64,000 nucleotides of DNA from [Eubacterium] siraeum (lineage in GTDB: Bacteria > Bacillota > Clostridia > Oscillospirales > Ruminococcaceae): assembly GCA_025150425.1 (NCBI GenBank), contig CP102281.1, forward strand, positions 372,001 to 436,000, given 5' to 3'. The notes under the pieces are model-generated. The model ran no database searches, was not told where the DNA came from, and saw nothing but the letters and a program-made list of their open reading frames with translations. Shown in pieces: positions 33,861 to 43,294 of this stretch. Position 1 is the first letter of the stretch, and every line of letters begins with the position of its first letter. Both the position numbers and the translations under genes were made by a program.

Positions 33861-35741
33861 ATGGATACTCCGATATTCGACTGCTTCGACTTAAACTATA
33901 AAAGCCCGTTCGGAGCAATACGACAGTATCAGCCCAGCACATTCTCCCTGCGTTTTCCGAAGGAATGGAACGTCACCGACCCTACTCTTGTAATGTTTCG
34001 TCCGGGCGAAAAGGAACGCTTCATACCGCTTGACATTGCCGATACGACCACAGAATGCAACGTGTTTACCTGTAATTTCAACCCCTTGCATAAAGGTCTG
34101 CACCACTATTATTTCTCTTTGATGATAGACGGCAACAGGCGATATGTAAAGCGTGGCGGAGCAAGGCTCGGCGTTCTTGATAACGGAGAGCTGTTCCAGC
34201 TTACCGTTTTTGACAAGGATATGGCGGCTCCCGACTGGATAAAGGGCGGAATTATGTATCAGATATTCCCCGACAGATTCTGCCGAAGCGGAGAAAAGCA
34301 CGAAAACGTTCCTACAGACAGAATAATCCACGAAAACTGGGAGGATACCCCGTTCTTCCGTCCGGATGACAGAGGAATTATCCGCAACAACGATTATTTC
34401 GCAGGAGATTTCAAAGGCATAGAAAGCAAGCTCCCTTATCTTCAGAGTTTAGGCGTTACCTGCATTTATCTCAACCCTGTTTTCGAGTCACACGAAAATC
34501 ACCGTTATTCGACCGCCTGCTATGAGCATATCGACCCTATGCTCGGCACGGACGAGGATTTTGAGCATCTGTGCAAACAGGCTAAAACATACGGTATAGA
34601 CATTATCCTTGACGGCGTGTTCTCGCATACGGGTGCTGACAGCATCTATTTCAACAAGTTCGGCAGATACGGAGATCACGAGGGCGCATACAGAGATCCC
34701 GACAGCAAATATAAAAACTGGTACTGCTTCTCACGCTATCCTTTCGATTATGAATCGTGGTGGGGCATTACCACACTTCCCAATGTAAATGAGAACAACC
34801 CCGACTACACAGAATATATCTGCGGTGAAAACGGTATATTACAGCGTTGGATAGACAAGGGCGCAAGAGGCTGGCGACTTGACGTTGCCGATGAGCTTCC
34901 CGATGAATTCCTTGACAATCTCAATAAGGCTGTAAAAGCCAAGGGCGACGATAAGGTCATCTACGGCGAGGTATGGGAGGATGCGTCCAACAAGGAGAGC
35001 TACGGTGTCCGCAGACGTTATCTCATAGGCGGTCAGCTTGACAGCGTTATGAACTATCCTTTCAAGGAAGCTATCATAAACTACTGCAAGTACGGCGATG
35101 CAAGAGGCTTTGAAGACGGAGTTATGACGATACTTGAGCATTACCCCAAGCCCAGTGCCGATATGCTGATGAACTTCCTGTCAACTCACGATACCGAGCG
35201 TATCTTGACAAGACTTGCCGGCGAGGATGTAGGCTGGCATGACAGAGAATGGCAGGCTGAACGCTACCTTTCGCCCGAACAGTACGTTTACGGTCTTTCA
35301 CTGCTTAAATGCGCTATGGTACTGCAATTCTTCCTGCCCGGTGTGCCGTGCATATATTACGGCGATGAAGCAGGTCTTGAGGGCTATAAGGACCCGTTCA
35401 ACAGACGCTGTTACCCGTGGGGCAAAGAGAATATAGATATGATAGACTTCACAAAACAGCTTGCCGGGATAAGAAAGGCAAGCAAGGCGTTCGCTCAGGG
35501 CGAAATGAAGTTTTTAAGCTGTACACCTGAGGAATGCGTATTTGCAAGAATCGACAAGCTAAACCGTGAGGCAGCCGTTATATTCCTGAACAAGTCGAAA
35601 TATCCTAAGACGTTTAAGCTTGACGACTATATGAAGGGCGAATATACCGACCCGAAATTCCTCAGAAAGCCTCACGAGAGCGAAGAAAAGACGATAAAGC
35701 TCTCTCCGTTTGATTACGGTGTGCTTGTATGCAGTATATAA
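33861..35741 (+). CDS. GH13 alpha-glycosidase (neopullulanase/cyclomaltodextrinase type)
   Basis: Hydrolyses maltodextrins or cyclodextrins. An N-terminal beta domain of about 125 residues (CBM34-like) leads into the barrel at KGGIMYQIFPDRF near 132. The nucleophile is D341 in RLDVADE, the acid/base E370 in GEVWEDAS and the stabiliser D444 in STHDTER. Length 626. No signal peptide is present, so it acts inside the cell on imported oligosaccharides, upstream of malQ and glgP. AAAGGA lies before ATG 33861. Confidence 0.94.
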   Translation: MDTPIFDCFDLNYKSPFGAIRQYQPSTFSLRFPKEWNVTDPTLVMFRPGEKERFIPLDIADTTTECNVFTCNFNPLHKGLHHYYFSLMIDGNRRYVKRGGARLGVLDNGELFQLTVFDKDMAAPDWIKGGIMYQIFPDRFCRSGEKHENVPTDRIIHENWEDTPFFRPDDRGIIRNNDYFAGDFKGIESKLPYLQSLGVTCIYLNPVFESHENHRYSTACYEHIDPMLGTDEDFEHLCKQAKTYGIDIILDGVFSHTGADSIYFNKFGRYGDHEGAYRDPDSKYKNWYCFSRYPFDYESWWGITTLPNVNENNPDYTEYICGENGILQRWIDKGARGWRLDVADELPDEFLDNLNKAVKAKGDDKVIYGEVWEDASNKESYGVRRRYLIGGQLDSVMNYPFKEAIINYCKYGDARGFEDGVMTILEHYPKPSADMLMNFLSTHDTERILTRLAGEDVGWHDREWQAERYLSPEQYVYGLSLLKCAMVLQFFLPGVPCIYYGDEAGLEGYKDPFNRRCYPWGKENIDMIDFTKQLAGIRKASKAFAQGEMKFLSCTPEECVFARIDKLNREAAVIFLNKSKYPKTFKLDDYMKGEYTDPKFLRKPHESEEKTIKLSPFDYGVLVCSI

Positions 35742-35749
35742 ATATTTGC

Positions 35750-35778
35750 TTGTTTTTTTACACACGATAGTGTATAAT
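35750..35778 (+). promoter_or_regulatory. Promoter of the saccharopine-dehydrogenase-like gene
   Basis: TTGTTT, 17 bases, TATAAT. The leader contains a small hairpin, CTGCC/GGCAG (35803-35816), just before the ribosome site. Confidence 0.65.
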
Positions 35779-35834
35779 CTATTTGTAACCACTATGTGAC
35801 GTCTGCCCTCAGGCAGAGCGGAAAGGAAAGAAAA

Positions 35835-37040
35835 ATGGGAAAAGCATTGATAATCGGTGCCGGCGGTGTTGCCGGAGTAGTAGTCCATAAGTGCTGTCAG
35901 AACAGCGAGGTTTTCACTGAGATCTGTATTGCCAGCCGTACAAAGTCAAAGTGCGATGCGCTGAAAAAGCAGGTAGAGGAAAAGGGTACAAAGACTAAGG
36001 TAACGACTGCACAGGTAGACGCAGACAGCGTTCCTCAGCTTGTTGAGCTTATAAATAAGGAAAAGCCCGACATTGTCATAAACGTTGCGCTTCCTTATCA
36101 GGACCTTACAATAATGGACGCCTGCCTTGAAACAAAGACAGACTATGTTGATACTGCAAACTACGAGCATCCCGACACAGCAAAGTTTGAGTACAAGTAT
36201 CAGTGGGCATACAGAGAAAAGTTTGAAAAGGCGGGCATCACCGCACTTCTCGGAAGCGGATTCGACCCCGGTGTAACCGGTGTATTCTGCGCCTATGCCC
36301 AGAAGCATTACTTTGACGAGATCAATTATATTGATATTCTCGACTGCAACGGCGGCGACCACGGTTACCCGTTTGCGACAAACTTCAACCCCGAGATAAA
36401 TATCCGTGAGGTATCCGCAAAGGGCAGTTATATCGAGGACGGCAAGTGGGTAGAAACCGAGCCTATGGAGATAAAGAGAGAGTACGACTTTGAGCAGGTC
36501 GGCAAGAAGGATATGTACCTTCTGCACCACGAGGAGCTTGAATCGCTCGCACTCAATATCAAGGGTATCAAGCGTATCCGTTTCTTTATGACGTTCGGAC
36601 AGAGCTATCTCACACATCTGAAGTGCCTCGAAAATGTCGGTATGACATCTATCAAGCCCATTATGTACGAGGGCAGAGAGATAGTACCGCTCCAGTTCCT
36701 TAAGGCAGTTTTGCCCGATCCTGCATCGCTCGGTCCCAGAACAGTCGGCAAGACCAATATCGGCTGTATCTGCATAGGCAAGAAGGACGGCAAGGAAGTA
36801 CACTACAAGGTTTACAACTGCTGCGATCATCAGGAATGCTACAAGGAGGTCGGCTCGCAGGCTATCAGCTACACGACCGGCGTTCCTGCTATGATAGGAG
36901 CAATGATGGTAATGACAGGCAAGTGGAAGAAGCCCGGCGTCTACAACATCGAGGAATTCGATCCCGATCCGTTTATGGACGCACTGAACAAGTGGGGACT
37001 TCCGTGGCACGAAACATTCGACCCTGAGCTTGTAGACTGA
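35835..37040 (+). CDS. Saccharopine dehydrogenase family, likely carboxynorspermidine synthase
   Basis: A 401-residue NADP-type enzyme. The Rossmann motif is ALIIGAGGVAGVV at 4-16, and DIVINVALPYQD, TDYVDTANYE and GSGFDPGVTGVF follow, the pattern of carboxynorspermidine/carboxyspermidine dehydrogenases of polyamine synthesis. ATG 35835 with GGAAAGGAAAG upstream is preferred to the start at 35796. The decarboxylase NspC, often next door, is not in this window: the next gene is convergent dinB. A lysine-pathway role is less likely but not excluded. Confidence 0.82.
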   Translation: MGKALIIGAGGVAGVVVHKCCQNSEVFTEICIASRTKSKCDALKKQVEEKGTKTKVTTAQVDADSVPQLVELINKEKPDIVINVALPYQDLTIMDACLETKTDYVDTANYEHPDTAKFEYKYQWAYREKFEKAGITALLGSGFDPGVTGVFCAYAQKHYFDEINYIDILDCNGGDHGYPFATNFNPEINIREVSAKGSYIEDGKWVETEPMEIKREYDFEQVGKKDMYLLHHEELESLALNIKGIKRIRFFMTFGQSYLTHLKCLENVGMTSIKPIMYEGREIVPLQFLKAVLPDPASLGPRTVGKTNIGCICIGKKDGKEVHYKVYNCCDHQECYKEVGSQAISYTTGVPAMIGAMMVMTGKWKKPGVYNIEEFDPDPFMDALNKWGLPWHETFDPELVD

Positions 37041-37059
37041 TCCCGTAACCGAATACTAT

Positions 37060-37084
37060 GCCCGTCACGCTTTGCGTGACGGGC
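37060..37084. terminator. Bidirectional terminator between convergent genes
   Basis: GCCCGTCACGC pairs perfectly with GCGTGACGGGC around TTT, with T-rich sequence on both sides. Confidence 0.85.
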
Positions 37085-37087
37085 TTT

Positions 37088-38326
37088 CTATTTATTCAGC
37101 ATATTGCCCGGAAGCGAAACCACCGCCTTCGATTTCGGCACGGCAAGCCCTGTCAGCAGCACAGCATTCTTGATCATTCCCTCCCCGAATCTTTTGCGTA
37201 TATCCCTGATACAGCCGTCTGCCTTTTCCATTTTTTCAAGCCTTACCGTATCGTTGAAAAAGCTGTTCTGTATCACCGCACCGCCGTCCACAAGAGAAAA
37301 TGCGGTTACCGTAAGCGACCGCACAGGATTTACCCAATCGTAATTGTCGCAGAACAGCCTGTATGCCGTATCCGCAATTATCATCGGCGAGCGTGTCGCT
37401 GTCGGAAGCTCCGTCTGCCACTCCCTGTTTCTGAGAATGCTCGACCTTGCGTTCACACAAACCTTAGTCGCATACTTGTTTTGAATCGTCAGCCTTTTCC
37501 CTATATCCTGAGCCAACTCAAGAAGCAACGGCTTTGCGTCCTCGCACCGTGTTATATCCGCTGTGGTCGTCACACCGTGCCCCACGCTTTTTGCAGGCAT
37601 CGAAAAATCAGCAGGCATAACCTGCGAGTTATCCGTTCCGTTTGCGTAGCATCTTAGCATATATCCGTTCTTGCCAAGCACCTTTGTTATCCACTGTGCG
37701 TCGCACTGTGCAAGTTCACCCAGTGTATATATCCCGTAATCGTTCAGCTTTGCGGTAGTCGCTCTGCCTGCCCCTATCATATCGCTGAGCGGAAGATTCC
37801 ATATCTTCTCACGGAACGTTTCTCTCGGTATCACCGTCACCGCATCCGGCTTTTTCATATCGCTTCCGAGTTTTGCAAACACCTTGTTGAACGATACCCC
37901 GACCGATATGGTAAGCCCAAGTTCCTCCTTTACGGTACGCCTTATCTCGTCTGCCACCTTTTCAGGTGCGCCGAACAGCCTTCTCGTACCGCTTATATCA
38001 AGCCAGCATTCGTCCATTCCGAACGGCTCGATAAGATCCGTATACCGCTCGTATATCTTCCTTGCAAGTCTGCTGTACCTGAGATATTCCTCAAAGTGCG
38101 GCGGTACGATAACAAGCCCCCTGCACTTTGATTTTGCCGATGCCACCGTTTCCGCCGTCTTTACTCCCTGCGCCTTTGCAAGCTCGTTTTTCGCAAGCAC
38201 TATTCCGTGCCGCTCCTCGACCGAACCGCACACAGCCACAGGATATTTCTTAAGTTCCGGATTCAGCCTGCATTCAACCGACGCAAAGAAATTGTTCATA
38301 TCGCAGTGAAGTATATCACGTTCCAT
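37088..38326 (-). CDS. dinB: DNA polymerase IV (Y family)
   Basis: An error-prone lesion-bypass polymerase. Palm residues are in ILHCDMNNFFASVE (D9) and GMDECWLDISG near 105, where the usual SIDE reads GMDE. KNELAKAQGVKTAE is the fingers. HhH and little-finger domains follow. The length of 412 is normal, and no clear beta-clamp peptide was identified at the C-terminus. It is transcribed divergently from ridA, with overlapping promoter sequence in the 160-base gap. No LexA box was recognised. Confidence 0.93.
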   Translation of the reverse strand: MERDILHCDMNNFFASVECRLNPELKKYPVAVCGSVEERHGIVLAKNELAKAQGVKTAETVASAKSKCRGLVIVPPHFEEYLRYSRLARKIYERYTDLIEPFGMDECWLDISGTRRLFGAPEKVADEIRRTVKEELGLTISVGVSFNKVFAKLGSDMKKPDAVTVIPRETFREKIWNLPLSDMIGAGRATTAKLNDYGIYTLGELAQCDAQWITKVLGKNGYMLRCYANGTDNSQVMPADFSMPAKSVGHGVTTTADITRCEDAKPLLLELAQDIGKRLTIQNKYATKVCVNARSSILRNREWQTELPTATRSPMIIADTAYRLFCDNYDWVNPVRSLTVTAFSLVDGGAVIQNSFFNDTVRLEKMEKADGCIRDIRKRFGEGMIKNAVLLTGLAVPKSKAVVSLPGNMLNK

Positions 38327-38350
38327 TTTATCGCCTCTTATTTGTTTTGC

Positions 38351-38379
38351 TTGACACGATACGCAATTTATGGTATCAT
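38351..38379 (+). promoter_or_regulatory. Promoter of the ridA operon
   Basis: Consensus TTGACA, 17 bases, TATCAT, with an extended -10 TGG. A weaker minus-strand promoter for dinB (TTGATT, 19 bases, TATGAT at 38375-38405) overlaps it. The leader has a small hairpin, ATGCAA/TTGCAT plus T's (38443-38463), that could attenuate. Confidence 0.78.
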
Positions 38380-38487
38380 AAATACGAAATTAAGTTTCTA
38401 ATCAAGATTATACGCAATTATTTTGCGTTTGTCAAGAGAAAAATGCAATGTATTTGCATGTTTTTGAATTTTACGGAGGATACGATT

Positions 38488-38847
38488 ATGATTGAACGTT
38501 ATGATGTCAACGAAGAATGGGCGCATTGCGGAATTATCAAAGCAGGCGATTTCTGTTTTCTCAATTACTGTGTAGGAAATGTCGGCGGAAGTATCGAACA
38601 GCAGGTAAACGGCGCATTTGACGAGATGGAAAAGCGTCTTGCACTTGTCGGACTTACACTTGAAAACGTAGTGCAGATGGATTGCCTGTTCAGGGATATA
38701 TGGGATATTCCCGTCATGGAAAAGGTGATAAAGGAGCGTTTCGGCGGCAAATATCCTGTCCGTAAATCAATACAGACCGAGTTTGCCCATTTCGGCGGAG
38801 AAAACGGGCTTAAATTTCAGGCAGACGCCGTAGCATACTGCAAGTAA
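38488..38847 (+). CDS. RidA/YjgF-family enamine deaminase
   Basis: A 119-residue RidA-fold protein: FCFLNYCVGNVGGSIEQQ, a long helix with FDEMEKRLALVGLTLENVVQMDC, and the FGGKYPVRKSIQTEF segment. The key arginine of RidA (usually in PxRxx) may be R94 in YPVRKS. GGAGG precedes ATG 38488; a longer frame from 38347 overlaps the promoter and is rejected. It is the first gene of a five-gene run with gaps of 9-27 bases. Confidence 0.85.
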   Translation: MIERYDVNEEWAHCGIIKAGDFCFLNYCVGNVGGSIEQQVNGAFDEMEKRLALVGLTLENVVQMDCLFRDIWDIPVMEKVIKERFGGKYPVRKSIQTEFAHFGGENGLKFQADAVAYCK

Positions 38848-38857
38848 AGGAGTAATT

Positions 38858-39253
38858 ATGAAATTCTGTGATAAAGTAAAGAAAGAGCGCCGTGCAAAAG
38901 GGCTTACACAACAGCAGTTTGCGGATATACTCGGTGTATCGCTGAGAACCATAACAAACTATGAAAAGGGCGAAAGCTACCCCAAACAGCGTGAAATATA
39001 CGGAAAAATGGCTGAGATACTCGGTGTTGACATTAATTATCTGCTTACCGAGAACGAAGAATTCTACATAAACGCAAACGAAAAGTACGGCGCTACAGGC
39101 GCACAGCAGGCGAAAGCGCTTATGCAGGAGGTAACAGGACTTTTCGCAGGCGGAGAGCTTGACCAGGATGACATGGACGAGATGATGAAAGCCATACAGG
39201 ATGCCTACTGGATAGCAAAAGAGAAGAACAAGAAATACGCTTCAAAGGGATAA
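38858..39253 (+). CDS. XRE-type transcriptional regulator
   Basis: A 131-residue protein with an N-terminal helix-turn-helix (GLTQQQFADILGVSLRTITNYE, about 17-38). The C-terminal half is helical and acidic. It is followed nine bases later by an ImmA/IrrE-type protease gene; such a protease usually cleaves the neighbouring repressor. Confidence 0.92.
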   Translation: MKFCDKVKKERRAKGLTQQQFADILGVSLRTITNYEKGESYPKQREIYGKMAEILGVDINYLLTENEEFYINANEKYGATGAQQAKALMQEVTGLFAGGELDQDDMDEMMKAIQDAYWIAKEKNKKYASKG

Positions 39254-39262
39254 GGAGCAAAA

Positions 39263-39784
39263 ATGCTTAGTTGTTTTAACGAAGCGGTCGCCAAAGCAGA
39301 CGAGCTTATATCGCTCTACGGCAGATGCTCTCCTAAAAGGCTCGCACGGGAGCTTGATATAGAGGTTCTCGAAAGGGATTTTTCAAAGCAGAAAGGCGCA
39401 TACAAGCTGATACTGAAAAACCCGTTTATCTTTATAAAGCGTGATCTTTGCGACAGTATGAAAAAAATCGTCCTGATGCACGAGATCGGTCACGACAGGC
39501 TCCACAGGGATAAGGCAGACGACAGCGGCGGCTTTGCCGAATATGACATATTCGATATGTGCGATCGTTCTATGGAGTATGAAGCAAATCTCTTTGCGGC
39601 ACAGTTTCTTATATCAGATGAAGAGCTTTACGATTGCATAAATTGCGGCTACGATATTGACAAAACTGCGGCGGCGCTCTGTACCGACCGTAATCTTGTT
39701 GCGCTCAAGGTCGATATTCTGAAAAAGCATGGTGTGAAACTGCGCTCTCAGCTTCACAATAATAAATTTCTTGCAGGCGACTGA
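39263..39784 (+). CDS. ImmA/IrrE-family metallopeptidase
   Basis: A 173-residue zinc protease with the HEIGH motif (HExxH) near 73-77 in VLMHEIGHDRLH, and a glutamate in MEYEANLFAAQFL near 111 as third ligand. Likely inactivates the XRE regulator encoded just upstream. Such pairs are typical of mobile elements and prophages, but here the pair sits in a ridA operon. Confidence 0.9.
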   Translation: MLSCFNEAVAKADELISLYGRCSPKRLARELDIEVLERDFSKQKGAYKLILKNPFIFIKRDLCDSMKKIVLMHEIGHDRLHRDKADDSGGFAEYDIFDMCDRSMEYEANLFAAQFLISDEELYDCINCGYDIDKTAAALCTDRNLVALKVDILKKHGVKLRSQLHNNKFLAGD

Positions 39785-39799
39785 GAAAGAGGTTTTTTT

Positions 39800-41617
39800 A
39801 TGAACAAATTACTTACACGCTTCAAGGCAAGCGAACACGGCGGCGAATACCTTATGCGGTTTATTTCTGCGTGGCTGTGTTCGCTCATATTGATATTGCC
39901 TTTCAGACCGATAAGCAAGGTATTTGACAAAGAATACGCAGGCGAAGCTCCGTATCTGTTGCTTATCATATTTTTCGCAGTATTCTACGGCTTACTTACC
40001 GTATTGCGTTTCATCCCAAAGCTCAGAGATATGAAAACCGACTGCGCCGCATTGCTTATATCGACCGCACAGTTTACAGTTGCTTATGCTGCGGTTATGT
40101 TCCGTGAAAAAGGTACGAATATTGATTTTTTTCTCGGAGTTGTCCTGTTTATAGCCCTCGCTGTATGGTATACTGTAGGAAAGCAAAGGATAAGGCTTCC
40201 GAAATTCTCAAAGAAATGCTGGATAGCGGTTCTTGCGCTGTCCGCCGTATTTATGCTTGTGTTCACAGCACTTGCAATGTCACTGCGGTATTACAAGCTG
40301 TCTACCCCTGCGTTTGATTTTGGGATATTCGCGCAGATGTTTGAGAATATGAAGGACGGGCTTGGACCTGTCACAACAGTCGAACGTAATTATGAGCTGT
40401 CGCACTTTGCAGTGCATTTTTCTCCTGCGTATTACCTGATGCTGCCGTTCTATATGCTTTTTCCGCACCCGGTAACATTACAGATACTGCAGGGAATATT
40501 CGTTACAAGCGGAATTATCCCGGTGTTCCTTATCGCAAGAAAATACGGCTTTTCGCTTATACATTCCTCGCTTTTTTCAGCGATATATGCCTTATATCCG
40601 GCATTCACAGGCGGCTGCAGCTACGATATTCACGAAAACTGTATGCTTCCGGCGTTCCTGCTGTGGCTGATATGGGCTGTTGAACGCGAAAAGACTTTAC
40701 CGATGCTCGTCTTTGCATTGCTGACGCTTCTTGTAAAAGAAGATGCCGCCGTATATGTTGCGGTGATCGGGCTTTATCTTATACTGTCAGACCGCAGTGA
40801 AAAGACAAGAGCGCTCGGTGCTGTGATTTTCGGAGCGGCCTGCGTTTATTTCTTTGCAGTATGCGCTTATCTCAATAACAGCGGGCTTGGGATCATGGAA
40901 TGGCGGTACAAGGACTATATGTACAGAGGCGGTGCGCTTATCACCTCAATAGTCGTTACGGCGTTTACAAATCCCGGCTACATTCTGTCAAATCTGTTTA
41001 CGGGCGAAAAGCTGACCTTTACAGTGCAGACGCTCGGCGTACTCGGCGGTATACCGCTTGTAAGCAGGAAGATAGCACGTTATATATTACTGATACCGTT
41101 TGTACTGGTAAATCTTATGCCGACCTATCCGTATCAGCACTCGATTTATTTCCAGTACGTTTTCGGCTCGTGCGTTCTTGTTATCTGGCTTTTCATAATG
41201 AATATGTCGGAGCTGTCATATAACAGGGCAAGATGCTTTACTGTATTTTCGCTTATTGCCTGTGCGGTTATGTTCCTGTCAACAATGACAGGCTACCTGA
41301 ACAATTTCTATGATAACGACTATGAGGCACACGGTGCAGTCATATCCTATCTAGAACAGCTTCCCGACAACGAAAACGAGAGCATCACAGCGAACACGTT
41401 CTTTGTCCCTTCGCTGTATAAGCAAAAAGAGCTTTATACGATAAATGACCGTGATGTGCCGACAGACGAATCCGCACCGCTTGCCGATATTGTTCTGCTC
41501 GACAGAAGAAATGCAAAATTTGAAACCAATTATAACTATTTCACCTCACTCGGAATGAAAGAGGTAACGATAGAGGACGAAAGAGTCGCATGCCTTGTAT
41601 GCAGACTTGAATTATAA
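39800..41617 (+). CDS. DUF2079 multi-pass membrane protein
   Basis: A 605-residue integral membrane protein with about 11-13 helices. The segment TPAFDFGIFAQMFENM near 171 with SHFAVHFSPAYY near 200 is the DUF2079 hallmark, and the fold resembles GT-C glycosyltransferases. The C-terminal 80 residues are outside the membrane. The donor and acceptor are unknown. Fourth gene of the ridA operon. Confidence 0.85.
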   Translation: MNKLLTRFKASEHGGEYLMRFISAWLCSLILILPFRPISKVFDKEYAGEAPYLLLIIFFAVFYGLLTVLRFIPKLRDMKTDCAALLISTAQFTVAYAAVMFREKGTNIDFFLGVVLFIALAVWYTVGKQRIRLPKFSKKCWIAVLALSAVFMLVFTALAMSLRYYKLSTPAFDFGIFAQMFENMKDGLGPVTTVERNYELSHFAVHFSPAYYLMLPFYMLFPHPVTLQILQGIFVTSGIIPVFLIARKYGFSLIHSSLFSAIYALYPAFTGGCSYDIHENCMLPAFLLWLIWAVEREKTLPMLVFALLTLLVKEDAAVYVAVIGLYLILSDRSEKTRALGAVIFGAACVYFFAVCAYLNNSGLGIMEWRYKDYMYRGGALITSIVVTAFTNPGYILSNLFTGEKLTFTVQTLGVLGGIPLVSRKIARYILLIPFVLVNLMPTYPYQHSIYFQYVFGSCVLVIWLFIMNMSELSYNRARCFTVFSLIACAVMFLSTMTGYLNNFYDNDYEAHGAVISYLEQLPDNENESITANTFFVPSLYKQKELYTINDRDVPTDESAPLADIVLLDRRNAKFETNYNYFTSLGMKEVTIEDERVACLVCRLEL

Positions 41618-41644
41618 ATCTTTTAACGAAAGGACTAAGGAAAT

Positions 41645-43153
41645 ATGCAGGAAATAAGATGCCCGAAATGTAATGAGGTCTTTCAGGTTGATGACAGCGG
41701 TTATTCACAGATTGTTCAGCAGGTAAGAGATAAGGAATTCGAAAAAGAAGCGGCACGCAGAGCAGAGGAGCTTGAAAAAGCGAAGAACAGCGAGCTTAAA
41801 ATACTCGAGATGGAGTATGAAAAGAAGCTGGAATCGGCTCTTTCGGAAAAGTCGGACGATATTACGGATAAGGAAAAAAGAATAACCGAGCTTGAAGCAA
41901 GGCTTGAAAGCATAGAAAGCGAAAAACAGCTTGCCGTTGCAAATGCAGTCAGAGAGCGTGAAAACAGCTTCAGCGAGGAAAGCCGCAAGGCACAGAAGGC
42001 TATCAGCGATAAGGATATAGAAATTGCCGAGCTTATAGCAAAGCTGAAGCAGGCAGATAACGAAAGGGCTTTCGCCGTTGACAAGGCAAACAGTGAAAAG
42101 AATGCTGAGCTGAGCGAAAAAGATAGCCATATAAAACAGCTTGAATTACAGCTTCAGCAGGCACAGAGGTTACAGCAGGCGGCTCTTGACAAGGTAAGCA
42201 GTGAAAACGCACTTGCCATCGCAAAAAAGGATAACGAAATAAACGAGCTTAACAGCAAACTTCGCAGCAAGGATAACGAGGCAGAGCTCAGATGCAGGGC
42301 GATAGAAGAAAAGTACGCTATTGAGCTTAAAAACAAGGACGAGCTGATAGAGCAGTACAAGGACTTCAAGGCAAGACTGTCAACGAAAATGGTGGGCGAA
42401 ACCCTTGAACAGCATTGCCTGACACAGTTCAATTCTCTCAGAATGTCGGCATTTCCCAATGCCTATTTTGAAAAGGATAACGATGCAAGGAGCGGTAGCA
42501 AGGGCGATTTCATTTTCAGAGAATCTTCAGATGACGGTATAGAATTCATCTCAATTATGTTCGAGATGAAGAATGAGATGGACACCACCGCCACAAAGCA
42601 TAAGAATGAGGACTTCTTCAAGGAGCTTGACAAGGACAGAAATGAAAAGGGTTGCGAATATGCCGTTCTCGTTTCAATGCTCGAAGCCGACAACGAGTTC
42701 TATAATGCAGGCATAGTCGATGTTTCGTATAAGTACCCCAAGATGTACGTTATTCGTCCGCAATTCTTTATTCCGCTTATCTCTCTGCTGAGAAACGCCG
42801 CAAGAAACAGCCTTGAATATAAGCGTGAGCTTGCTATGGCAAAGGCTCAGCAGGTTGACCTTACAAACTTTGAGAATAATATCAACGAGTTCAAGAATGC
42901 TTTCTCAAAAAACTATCAGCTTGCAAGCAAAAAGTTCAATATTGCAATTGAAGAGATTGATAAAACTATAGATCATCTTCAGAAGACAAAGGACGCACTT
43001 CTGTCTTCCGAAAACAATCTCCGTCTTGCAAATAACAAGGCGGAAGAACAGCTTACTATCAAAAAGCTGACAAAGGACGCTCCGAGCATCAAGGAGGAGT
43101 TTGCAAGACTTGCAAGCGAACAGACAGCATTGCCCGGCGGTGCAGACGAATAA
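41645..43153 (+). CDS. DUF2130 coiled-coil protein
   Basis: A 502-residue protein starting with a zinc-ribbon-like CPKC, followed by coiled coil at about 25-245. Then comes the DUF2130 domain: KMVGETLEQHCLTQFN, GSKGDFIFRE, FEMKNEMD, HKNEDFFKELDKDR and YVIRPQFFIPLI. The domain resembles PD-(D/E)XK nucleases in layout (D and ExK in GDFIF...FEMK). Function unproven; a role in DNA or RNA processing is inference. Last gene of the operon. Confidence 0.88.
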   Translation: MQEIRCPKCNEVFQVDDSGYSQIVQQVRDKEFEKEAARRAEELEKAKNSELKILEMEYEKKLESALSEKSDDITDKEKRITELEARLESIESEKQLAVANAVRERENSFSEESRKAQKAISDKDIEIAELIAKLKQADNERAFAVDKANSEKNAELSEKDSHIKQLELQLQQAQRLQQAALDKVSSENALAIAKKDNEINELNSKLRSKDNEAELRCRAIEEKYAIELKNKDELIEQYKDFKARLSTKMVGETLEQHCLTQFNSLRMSAFPNAYFEKDNDARSGSKGDFIFRESSDDGIEFISIMFEMKNEMDTTATKHKNEDFFKELDKDRNEKGCEYAVLVSMLEADNEFYNAGIVDVSYKYPKMYVIRPQFFIPLISLLRNAARNSLEYKRELAMAKAQQVDLTNFENNINEFKNAFSKNYQLASKKFNIAIEEIDKTIDHLQKTKDALLSSENNLRLANNKAEEQLTIKKLTKDAPSIKEEFARLASEQTALPGGADE

Positions 43154-43231
43154 TTCAGAATACGGCGGAGCAGACCTTGTATTTGCTCCGCTTTGTTGTA
43201 TTATATACGGATAGCATCGTACCCTTAACTC

Positions 43232-43259
43232 TTGCATTTTACTGTAATTATGGTATACT
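43232..43259 (+). promoter_or_regulatory. Promoter of polA, upstream of the inserted element
   Basis: TTGCAT, 16 bases, TATACT, with an extended -10 TGG. Transcription would begin near 43266, at the left hairpin, so the element 43295-43607 is part of the polA leader. Confidence 0.65.
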
Positions 43260-43263
43260 ATAA

Positions 43264-43294
43264 AGGCAATACCGCATAATTAGCGGTATCGCCT
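43264..43294. repeat. Left copy of a 31-bp palindromic target duplication
   Basis: AGGC-A-ATACCGC pairs with GCGGTAT-C-GCCT around ATAATTA. It is repeated without change at 43608-43638, directly abutting both ends of element copy 2. Confidence 0.92.

Noticed and set aside
35946-37010. 354-codon minus-strand frame opposite the saccharopine-dehydrogenase-like gene
   Set aside because: The plus-strand frame has clear enzyme motifs and a promoter; the minus frame has none.
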